Source of the DNA: Paenibacillus sp. FSL W8-0186
Lineage (GTDB): Bacteria; Bacillota; Bacilli; Paenibacillales; Paenibacillaceae
Direction of reading: 5' to 3'
Length of the DNA: 64,000 nucleotides
Assembly: GCF_037969765.1 (NCBI RefSeq)
Contig: NZ_CP150207.1
Location: 372,001 to 436,000 of the forward strand
Part shown: positions 17,487-25,253 of the stretch, one piece after another
How positions within the stretch are numbered: position 1 is the stretch's first letter
Layout of the letters: every line of letters begins with the position of its first letter
Made by a program: the position numbers and the translations under genes
The notes under the pieces: model-generated
Seen by the model: only the letters and a program-made list of their open reading frames with translations
What the model was told of the DNA's origin: nothing
Database searches by the model: none

Positions 17487-20400
17487 ATGAAAGGCATGAG
17501 GATTACGAAGAAGGGCAAGTCCGTCTTGTCTCTCGTTTTAAGCACGTCACTCGTCTTGTCGATGTTCTCTGGACTCTTTGCCAGTTCTGTCGGCGCGGCG
17601 GCCGAGCCGGTTGAGGTATGGGTTACGACGGGGGATAAGTCCAAGTTGTTACACCAAGAGCCGGGTATTGCGTTTGGTCCGGCGGGCGGGGCAAGCCCGT
17701 ACACGATTCATGTGGACGAGAATACGACTTATCAGGAAATCGAAGGCTTTGGAGCGGCGTTAACCGATTCATCAGCCTGGCTGCTGGGGGAAGTGCTGAC
17801 CGACGCAGCGCGTGATGAAGTGATGGAGCAGTTGTTCGATGTCAACCAGGGCATCGGCTTCAGCTACATTCGGCTGCCGATGGGCTCCAGCGACTTTGCC
17901 CGCTCGCATTATACGTACAACGATACGGCGGGAAATGCGGAGGATCTTTCGTTAAGCCAGTTTTCGATCGATCATGACCGGCAGTATATCATCCCAGTGT
18001 TGAAGCAGGCTCTGGCGATGAATCCCGAAATCAAGATCATGGGCTCTCCATGGAGCGCCCCGGCCTGGATGAAGGATAACAAGTCGCTGGCCAAAGGCAA
18101 GCTGAAGCCGGAGTATTACGATGCCTACGCCCGGTACTTCGTGAAGTTCATCGAGGCTTACGCCGCGGAAGGCATTGAGATCGACACAGTTACGATTCAG
18201 AACGAGCCGCATCACGAAGCCGACAACTATGCCAGCATGCGCATGGAGGCGGCGGAGCAGGCCGAGTTCATTAAGAATCATTTGGGCCCAGCCTTCGCGG
18301 CGGCGAATATCAACACGAAAATATTGATTTGGGATCATAACTGGAGCGACCCGGATTATCCAATCGAGGTGCTGAACGACCCGGAAGCGAAGCGGTACAT
18401 TGCGGGTTCGGCCTTTCACGGATATGCGGGAAAAGTAGAAAATCAGGCTCAGGTGCATGATTTGCATCCCGATAAAGGCATTTATTTTACGGAGAGCTCC
18501 GGCGGAGATTTCGCACCCGTCTTCGGCGACAACCTGGCTTGGGATGTGCAGAACCTGATCATCGGTTCAACCCGCAATTGGGCCAAGACGGTGCTGAAAT
18601 GGAACCTGGCTCTCGATGAGGATTACGGCCCGCGGGTGGGCGGCTGTACGGACTGCCGCGGCGTGGTGACGGCGGATAAGCCGTCCAAATCGATTACTTC
18701 CTTGAATGAAGAATATTATGCGTTTGGTCATGCCAGCAAATTTGTGCGGCCCGGCGCGGTTCGCATCAAATCGAACACGCTCGGCAGCGGCAGCATCGAG
18801 AATGTGGCCTTCAAGAACAAAGACGGCTCCAAGGCGCTGATCGTGCTCAATTCCGCGAAGTCGCAGCGGGAGTTTAAGGTGCAGTGGGGCGCCCAGAGCT
18901 TCACGTATACTCTGCCTGCGGGGGCGGTTGCTACCTTTACGTGGGACGGAGCGCCAACGGGAGATGCCGGCATGAATCCTTATGGCCGGGTGGAGGCCGA
19001 GGACTACGCGAATGCCAGCGGCATTCAGACCGGAGTGGCGGCCGATGCAGGAGGTGGCTCTTACGTAGCGCCTGCGGGCAATGAAGGATATATCGCTTTC
19101 GATAACGTGCAGTTCGTGGACGGCACGGCGACCGTGAAGGTCCGGGCGGCAGCGGAGCAGGATGCGTCGATCGAATTCCGGGCAGGCTCGCCGCAAGGGC
19201 AGCTGCTGGGCGAAGTGCGCCTGGCGAATACCGGAGGATTGCAGCAGTGGGTGACGAAGAGCGCTGTGATTCAGCATGCGGCGGGTACTCTTCCGCTGTA
19301 TGTCGTGCTCAAAGGGCAGGTGCATTTGAACTGGTTCCAGTTCTCGTTCGAGCACTACCGCGATACGCTGAACTACTTGTCCTATAACGGCGGCTTTGAG
19401 GAAGGCACGCTTGAGGACTGGGAGGAATGGATGCCGGCCGGTCAGGAAGCCGCGCATAAGGCCGAAATGGGCGATGCCCGCAGCGGCGAATACAAGCTGA
19501 CCCACTGGGCGGGTCAAGCCTACGAGCAGAGAACCTACCGGACGGTACAGGTTCCGAATGGGACTTATAAGGCCTCGGTATGGCTTCGCAAAGGAGACAA
19601 CATCGAAATTCAGCTTCAGGCCAAAAATTACGGCGGGCCAGACCGCTCCGTAACGGCGAATGCAGGATTCATCGGCGACTACAGGCAATATGTGCTGGAC
19701 GACATCCGGGTCACGAACGGCCAGCTGGAAATCGGCGTCCATTCCAAAGCTACGGTGGGCGAGTGGGCCACCTTTGATGACTTCGAATTGACGCCTGTGA
19801 CGACGAATGCGCCTGCTGCGGGCGCGGGCGCCGGAGCTCCGGCGGTACCGGGTCAGGTTAACGCCGCGGTGACGGGCGGATTCCGTGCCGAGCTGCGGTG
19901 GGATTCTGCAGGCAGCGACGTCAATGGCTATAAAATTTACCGTTCCGTTAAGGATATCGCCGGCGCGACGGTCATCGACGGCGCTTATGTTGATTTCGTG
20001 GAAGCCGGCATGACAGGGGCAGCCAGCCTAACCTTTATGGATGAGGGTTTAAGAGGGGACACGACGTATTATTATGTGGTGACGGCCTTCAATGACCATG
20101 GCGAATCCGGGGTGTCGCAGCAGGTCAGCATCACTACAGCATCGGGCACCGATACCGTTCCGCCTGCTGTGCCTGCGGGCCTCAAAGCAGAAGCTGGAGT
20201 AGAGCAGGCTGCTTTAAGGTGGAATTACAGCCTGGACAGTGATTTTGCGAGATATCATGTATATCAAAATGACGCCAGAATCGCTTCCGTCGAGCCGGCC
20301 ACCGAATCGAGATTTGTGGCAAAAGGCTTGCAGCCTGGCGCGGAATACCGGTTCGCGGTAACAGCGGTCGACCAGGCGGGCAACGAGTCGGCGAAATCTG

Positions 20401-23174
20401 CCGAGGTTACGGTAATCCCGTTGTCTGCCGGCACTTTGATTCCGTTTGAGAATATGGATTTCGAGCTCGGCACTTTTGCCGGATGGTCGGAGTGGCACCC
20501 GGAACAGCAGCCAATCGCCCAGTTCGTCGATAACGACAGCCCAAGAGGACAATACAAATTAACGCATTGGGGCTCAGGGGATTATATTCAATCGACGTTC
20601 CGCACGCTGGAGGTGCCAAACGGCAAATACAAGGTTCAAGTGTGGGCCCGGACGGGCGGAGGCCAGAACAAATTCCAGCTGGAGGTTAAAAATTACGGCG
20701 GAGAGAATCTGGCCAGAGATATGCGCAAAGCCGATGGCGGAAGCTGGACTCCGTTCTTCCTTGATAACATCCAAGTCACGAACGGCCAGCTGGAAATCGG
20801 CGTCTATTCGGACGCCAAAGCCGGGAATTGGGCGGCGATTGACGATTTCCAAGTGTTCAGCTACGCGCCTTCCGCGCCGGCGGGAATCAAGGCAATCGGC
20901 GGCGATCAAAGCGCCTCGCTGCAGTGGCAGCGGAACACGGAATTCGACATGGCTTCCTATAATGTGTACCAGGACGGAAGCCTGGTGCGCAATGTGACTG
21001 CACCTACCGTGGTGATCGAGGGCCTGACGAACGAGCAGACCTACACCTTCGCCGTTCGGGCCGTAGATACGGACGGGAACGAGTCGCTGTCATCCCGGTC
21101 CGTCACCGTAACACCGCGCGTTCCGGTGCCGGTGGAGAACGCGGGCTTCGAGCATGGCGACACGACGGGCTGGAGCAGCTGGAACTCCGGCGGTGATGCC
21201 CATTTTGTCGATAGCGACAATCCGCGTACAGGGAATTATAAGCTCACGCATTGGGCGGGAGCCGACTACATGCAGAATACGTATCGAACGATCGGCTTGG
21301 CCAGCGTGACAGATGATACCTACCAAGCATCGATCTGGGTGAGAACCGGAACTGATCTGAATGCCCTCCGTATGGAAATCAAAAAATACGGCGGCCCGGA
21401 TTTGGAGATTGATTTAAGCTCAGCCAGTTCTTCCGATTGGACGCTGTTCATCAGTGAGCCATTTCAAATCACGAGCGGGGAAGTGGAAATCGGCTTATTC
21501 ACGGACGCCAAGGGCGGCAATTGGACGGCGTTCGACGATTTCCAACTAATTCAGGTGAACCACGGGGACAGCGTACCGGTGACCGGGATTTCGCTCGTTC
21601 CTGCGGAGCTGACGCTGAATCTAGCGAATCATCGGACACAGGCGCTAACAGCCGTCATTACGCCGGACAACGCTACCCACCGGGAGGTAGAGTGGAGCAG
21701 CGATAACGAGTCGGTCGCGGTCGTGAACGGCGGGGTAGTCACGGCGGTAGGCGCCGGGGCGGCGACGGTGACGGCAACTACGGTGGACGGCGGTTATTCG
21801 GCCAGTGCAAGAGTGACGGTGATTGCAGAGCCGACCTCACCTCAGCCTGAGCCGAAACCAAGCCCGGGTTCAGGGTCGTCCTGGAGCGGCTCGGGAAGCA
21901 CCGGCCAGTCCGCTCAGCAGCCTGTGGACAAGGAGAACAAGCCGGCCGTTACACGGAATGGCAGCACTGCAGTAATTGGCAACTTCCCTAGCCAGGCAGC
22001 ATTGATTCAGGTTAGCGGAGAGCTGCTGAAGGAAGCGGCTTCTGGCGATGGGGTAACGAGACTGCTGTTGGGTCTTAGCGGGGCGTCCGAATCCGAGCCG
22101 CTCGTCGTTGAGCTGCCGGTGCAGGCACTATATGAGATTGCAGCTGCAACCAGCAATCTGTCCATGGCGTTCCAGACGAGACATGCGGAATACGAGTCGA
22201 GTTTGTCCGCCATGCTGCCTGCCGTTCAACCGGCAGATGATCAGGCCGTGCTGCGGATTGAAATCGGAGAAGCCGCGGACGGCGCCAATCTGTTGGGCGA
22301 TGCCGTCAGAAGCACGCTGATCGCAGCTGTCCCGGCGTTTCATATCGAGCTGCAATCCGGCGGGGTGAGTAACGAGATCAGCCACTTTGGCCAGGCTTAT
22401 CTCTCCCGGACGTTAAAGCTGGATTCTAAGGCAGATCCGTCTGGAATAACGGGGATTGCCATTGATCCTGCAACGGGGCAAATGAGCTTTGTTCCGCTGA
22501 CCGTGCTGCATACGGAAGATGGTCAGGTGCATGCGGTGCTGAAGACGAATTATGCGGACGACCGGATCATCGCCATCATTGCCGTCCAGGCCAAGACCTT
22601 TGCCTACATTCAGGCGCATTGGGCGAAGACGGGTATTGAGGCGCTTTCGGCAAGATTCATTATTCATGGTACGGCAAACGGCGCATTTGATCCCCAGCAG
22701 CAGGTGACTCGCGCAGAATGGGTTTCCATGCTTGTTCGGGCTTTAGGTCTGGCGCAAGGGGGAACACAAAGCACGCATTCGTTCACCGATGTACCGGAGG
22801 CGGCATGGTACAAGGATTCCGTTCAGACCGCTGTTGAGGCGGGCTTGATTCAAGGCTTCGCGGACGGCACCTTTAAAGCGAATGAGGCGGTAACCCGAGA
22901 GCAAATGGCTGTTACCCTGCTTAAAGCGATGGAGCTTGCAGACGGGCCGCAAAATGAGGCTGCAGGCAGCCAAGCGCAGCTGAACATGGCCTCCTTCAAG
23001 GACGCGGAGGATGTCTCTGCATGGGCTGTAGAAGCCATGTCCCGGCTGACAGGTACGGGAATCCTTGCAGGAGACAACCAGGGGCTGCTGCAGCCCAACC
23101 GGCAGGCTTCCCGGGCTGAAGCGGCTGTGGTGCTTCACAAGGTATTGCAGAGATTAAATTTCATAACCGAATAG
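17487..23174 (+). CDS. Cell-surface multidomain GH30 glycosidase with CBM, FN3, Big2 and SLH domains
   Basis: This 1,895-residue protein has, in order: signal peptide (1-38); GH30 catalytic region (about 42-490; acid/base E240 in IQNEP, nucleophile E336 in YFTESS); a CBM6-like jellyroll (497-622); a CBM4/9-like jellyroll (632-772); two FN3 domains (785-885, 892-977); a second jellyroll (985-1126); a third FN3 (1128-1212); a third jellyroll (1213-1357); a Big2 domain (1363-1445); a Pro/Ser-rich linker (1448-1490); an unrecognised region (about 1490-1700); and three SLH repeats (about 1705-1890) that hold it on secondary cell-wall polymer. GAGGGGAGC precedes the ATG. The three jellyrolls share YKLTHWAG/YKLTHWGS and end in FDDF or IDDF. 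It is the outer-surface depolymerase of the locus; the polymer is unproven. Confidence 0.92.
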   Translation: MKGMRITKKGKSVLSLVLSTSLVLSMFSGLFASSVGAAAEPVEVWVTTGDKSKLLHQEPGIAFGPAGGASPYTIHVDENTTYQEIEGFGAALTDSSAWLLGEVLTDAARDEVMEQLFDVNQGIGFSYIRLPMGSSDFARSHYTYNDTAGNAEDLSLSQFSIDHDRQYIIPVLKQALAMNPEIKIMGSPWSAPAWMKDNKSLAKGKLKPEYYDAYARYFVKFIEAYAAEGIEIDTVTIQNEPHHEADNYASMRMEAAEQAEFIKNHLGPAFAAANINTKILIWDHNWSDPDYPIEVLNDPEAKRYIAGSAFHGYAGKVENQAQVHDLHPDKGIYFTESSGGDFAPVFGDNLAWDVQNLIIGSTRNWAKTVLKWNLALDEDYGPRVGGCTDCRGVVTADKPSKSITSLNEEYYAFGHASKFVRPGAVRIKSNTLGSGSIENVAFKNKDGSKALIVLNSAKSQREFKVQWGAQSFTYTLPAGAVATFTWDGAPTGDAGMNPYGRVEAEDYANASGIQTGVAADAGGGSYVAPAGNEGYIAFDNVQFVDGTATVKVRAAAEQDASIEFRAGSPQGQLLGEVRLANTGGLQQWVTKSAVIQHAAGTLPLYVVLKGQVHLNWFQFSFEHYRDTLNYLSYNGGFEEGTLEDWEEWMPAGQEAAHKAEMGDARSGEYKLTHWAGQAYEQRTYRTVQVPNGTYKASVWLRKGDNIEIQLQAKNYGGPDRSVTANAGFIGDYRQYVLDDIRVTNGQLEIGVHSKATVGEWATFDDFELTPVTTNAPAAGAGAGAPAVPGQVNAAVTGGFRAELRWDSAGSDVNGYKIYRSVKDIAGATVIDGAYVDFVEAGMTGAASLTFMDEGLRGDTTYYYVVTAFNDHGESGVSQQVSITTASGTDTVPPAVPAGLKAEAGVEQAALRWNYSLDSDFARYHVYQNDARIASVEPATESRFVAKGLQPGAEYRFAVTAVDQAGNESAKSAEVTVIPLSAGTLIPFENMDFELGTFAGWSEWHPEQQPIAQFVDNDSPRGQYKLTHWGSGDYIQSTFRTLEVPNGKYKVQVWARTGGGQNKFQLEVKNYGGENLARDMRKADGGSWTPFFLDNIQVTNGQLEIGVYSDAKAGNWAAIDDFQVFSYAPSAPAGIKAIGGDQSASLQWQRNTEFDMASYNVYQDGSLVRNVTAPTVVIEGLTNEQTYTFAVRAVDTDGNESLSSRSVTVTPRVPVPVENAGFEHGDTTGWSSWNSGGDAHFVDSDNPRTGNYKLTHWAGADYMQNTYRTIGLASVTDDTYQASIWVRTGTDLNALRMEIKKYGGPDLEIDLSSASSSDWTLFISEPFQITSGEVEIGLFTDAKGGNWTAFDDFQLIQVNHGDSVPVTGISLVPAELTLNLANHRTQALTAVITPDNATHREVEWSSDNESVAVVNGGVVTAVGAGAATVTATTVDGGYSASARVTVIAEPTSPQPEPKPSPGSGSSWSGSGSTGQSAQQPVDKENKPAVTRNGSTAVIGNFPSQAALIQVSGELLKEAASGDGVTRLLLGLSGASESEPLVVELPVQALYEIAAATSNLSMAFQTRHAEYESSLSAMLPAVQPADDQAVLRIEIGEAADGANLLGDAVRSTLIAAVPAFHIELQSGGVSNEISHFGQAYLSRTLKLDSKADPSGITGIAIDPATGQMSFVPLTVLHTEDGQVHAVLKTNYADDRIIAIIAVQAKTFAYIQAHWAKTGIEALSARFIIHGTANGAFDPQQQVTRAEWVSMLVRALGLAQGGTQSTHSFTDVPEAAWYKDSVQTAVEAGLIQGFADGTFKANEAVTREQMAVTLLKAMELADGPQNEAAGSQAQLNMASFKDAEDVSAWAVEAMSRLTGTGILAGDNQGLLQPNRQASRAEAAVVLHKVLQRLNFITE

Positions 23175-23215
23175 GGCAGGAGCTAGGTTCGGTCTGAATG
23201 ATTTGCATTAAAAGG

Positions 23216-23250
23216 GCGGGTGGATGAAAATCCATCCGCTTCTTTTTTTA
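23216..23250 (+). terminator. Intrinsic terminator after the large GH30 gene
   Basis: GCGGGTGGAT and ATCCATCCGC pair with one G-U around GAAA, followed by TTCTTTTTTT. Confidence 0.85.
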
Positions 23251-23335
23251 TCAGGCTTTGTTACAACAAGGAATATGAAAACACAGCGTCGAATAAGAAA
23301 ATAGGTCTGGTACTTTTATTTTGGAGCTGATTTCA

Positions 23336-24067
23336 ATGGATTTAGAGCAAAGAAGGCTTTGGAATGAAAACCATAAGAAGTTAACTGAAGTCATATTAAA
23401 TCCAAACGAACATGCTCGAGCGATTGAGCTATTTCTGAATCACCATGCTTTGTTGCACTCAGCGAAAATGAGTAACGGCTGCATCCATACTTTGGAGGAT
23501 TTCGTTCTGGAAGGTCTGGAGGAAGGGGCATTAAGGAAGTACCCAGTAAATGCTCCAGATACAAAGAATTCAATCGTATGGCATCTGTGGCATATTGCAA
23601 GAGTCGAGGACATGACGATGAATATTTTGGTTGCAGACAGTCAGCAGGTACTTCATTCTGATCATTGGCTGCAAAAAATGAACATCAGATTTCCCTATGG
23701 CGGAAACAGCATGAGTGATGATGATATCGCAGAACTAAGTTCAGTTATTAATATAAATTCATTATTAGAATATAGAATAGCTGTGGGAAAACAAACCCGG
23801 AAAATCATCTCATCACTGCAACCAGGCGAGTTCAGAAATAAAGTTGAAGATTGTAGAGTCAAAAGGTTGTTTGATGAAAATGCCATCCTTCAGGAAGCAA
23901 GCGATATTGCCGATTATTGGAGCAAGAAGACAGTTGCCGGACTTGTGCTAATGCCAGCAACGAGGCATAATTTTTTGCACTTGAATAAGTGTGCCCGTAT
24001 AAAGGATAAATTGCAAAAGAAAATGAAAAAACCAAACCGGAAGGCTCAGCAGAATGGAATACGATAA
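23336..24067 (+). CDS. DinB-like four-helix protein
   Basis: This protein of about 243 residues is rich in helices and has the histidine pattern of the DinB/YfiT fold: IVWHLWHIARVEDMTMN near 85-101 and MPATRHNFLHLNKC near 209-222 supply candidate metal-binding histidines. The frame is open from TTG 23321, but GGAG at 23323-23326 points to ATG 23336. The C terminus is strongly basic (KDKLQKKMKKPNRK). Family members include metal-dependent thiol transferases and proteins of unknown function. It is enclosed between two terminators, so it is not part of the GH30 operon. No function can be given. Confidence 0.75.
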   Translation: MDLEQRRLWNENHKKLTEVILNPNEHARAIELFLNHHALLHSAKMSNGCIHTLEDFVLEGLEEGALRKYPVNAPDTKNSIVWHLWHIARVEDMTMNILVADSQQVLHSDHWLQKMNIRFPYGGNSMSDDDIAELSSVININSLLEYRIAVGKQTRKIISSLQPGEFRNKVEDCRVKRLFDENAILQEASDIADYWSKKTVAGLVLMPATRHNFLHLNKCARIKDKLQKKMKKPNRKAQQNGIR

Positions 24068-24075
24068 CCTTAATT

Positions 24076-24101
24076 ACCGCCTTTGGAAAAGGCGGTTTTC
24101 G
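24076..24101 (+). terminator. Intrinsic terminator after the DinB-like gene
   Basis: ACCGCCTTT (24076-24084) pairs with AAAGGCGGT (24088-24096) across a 3-base loop, followed by TTTCGATTT. Confidence 0.75.
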
Positions 24102-24163
24102 ATTTAAAAGTAACCGGCAATTAATGATGAACATAGCCTTTATTTAAAAAGCCAATTAAACAA

Positions 24164-24192
24164 TTGAAATCGATTTCATTCGATTTTATAAT
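24164..24192 (+). promoter_or_regulatory. Promoter with overlapping operator before the LacI gene
   Basis: TTGAAA (24164-24169), 17 bases, TATAAT (24187-24192) form a good sigma-A promoter. The perfect palindrome TGAAATCGATTTCA (24165-24178) covers the -35 element. It is identical to the site at 10131-10144, pointing to autoregulation and shared control, or to CcpA. Confidence 0.7.
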
Positions 24193-24230
24193 AGAAGCAA
24201 TAATGATTGAAAGTGTGGTAGTCCGTGATT

Positions 24231-25241
24231 ATGAAGGAGAGCAAAATCATTGATGTTGCCAGGAGAGCCAATGTGTCGCCCGCTACGGTATCCCGCGTGC
24301 TGAACGGCAGCAACCTCGTAAATGCCAAGACGGAGGAAAGGGTGCTGCAGGCCATCCGGGAGCTGGATTACATCCCTAATAATATGGGCAAGCAGCTTCG
24401 TTCGCGCAAAACGATGAATCTGGCGGTCGTCGTCTCCGATGTGCGCGTATCTTATTATGCGGAAATCATCAAAGGCATCGAGAACATGGCCAATTCGCTC
24501 CATTATAACGTCCTCATTTGCGATGCGCAGAACGAGAAGGCGAAGGAACGGGAGTTCCTTTCCTTGCTCATGAACCGGACAGTGGACGCTCTAATCCTTG
24601 TAACGCCGAATCTATCGGATGAGGAGATTGCAGTCTATGCCGATAACGGGTATATGGTGGGCCTGATTGGACGGAAAATTGAGCACGCGCGCATCCCATG
24701 TTCTTTTACGGATAACATCAAGCTGGCCCAGGAGGTGGTCTTCCATCTTGCGGAGCAGGGACACCGGAAAATCGCTTTTCTTAGCGGATATGCGGATGCG
24801 ACGGACAGTATCGAGCGATTGGAGGGTTATGTGAAAGCGCTTAAAGCATGCGGCATCCCGTTTGAGCCTGCTCTGGTCGAAAACGGCGATTTCTCGGAGG
24901 AAGGAGGCTGCGAGGCCTTCCACCGACTGTGCAGCAGCGGGGCTGACTTTACGGCCGTATTCGCCGCAAACGACGAGATGGCACTGGGGGTGTACAAGGC
25001 TTGCAATGAACTCGGAATATCCATTCCCGATCAATTGGCGGTTGCCGGGGTGGATAACATTAGGCTGACTAACTATGTGACGCCAAGAATCAGCTCGGTA
25101 GAGCAGCCGCTTTATGCGATGGGGGCCGTGCTGGCCGAGAAACTGATCGATCAGATGAACGACAATGTGTGGGCGGAGAAGCGGTGTTTTAAAGTCGATG
25201 CGAAGCTAGTCGTGAAGGAATCTTCCAAAGGAGCGGAATAA
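24231..25241 (+). CDS. LacI family transcriptional regulator of the GH30 locus
   Basis: This protein of 336 residues has an N-terminal LacI helix-turn-helix (IIDVARRANVSPATVSRVLNGS) with the hinge region GKQLRSRKT, and a periplasmic-binding-protein-like sensor domain (LAVVVSDV to RISSVEQP). It is expected to bind a sugar effector and repress until induced. ATG 24231 is chosen over GTG 24225; neither has a strong ribosome site. Its own promoter carries the 14-bp palindrome also found before the secreted GH30 gene. A membrane AraC regulator follows 12 bases after the stop, so both regulators are co-transcribed. Confidence 0.92.
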   Translation: MKESKIIDVARRANVSPATVSRVLNGSNLVNAKTEERVLQAIRELDYIPNNMGKQLRSRKTMNLAVVVSDVRVSYYAEIIKGIENMANSLHYNVLICDAQNEKAKEREFLSLLMNRTVDALILVTPNLSDEEIAVYADNGYMVGLIGRKIEHARIPCSFTDNIKLAQEVVFHLAEQGHRKIAFLSGYADATDSIERLEGYVKALKACGIPFEPALVENGDFSEEGGCEAFHRLCSSGADFTAVFAANDEMALGVYKACNELGISIPDQLAVAGVDNIRLTNYVTPRISSVEQPLYAMGAVLAEKLIDQMNDNVWAEKRCFKVDAKLVVKESSKGAE

Positions 25242-25253
25242 GGGGGGATAGGA

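Noticed and set aside
18567..19742. Long minus-strand frame (391 residues) opposite the large GH30 gene
   Set aside because: An antisense shadow of a high-GC coding region; the plus strand has clear domains throughout.
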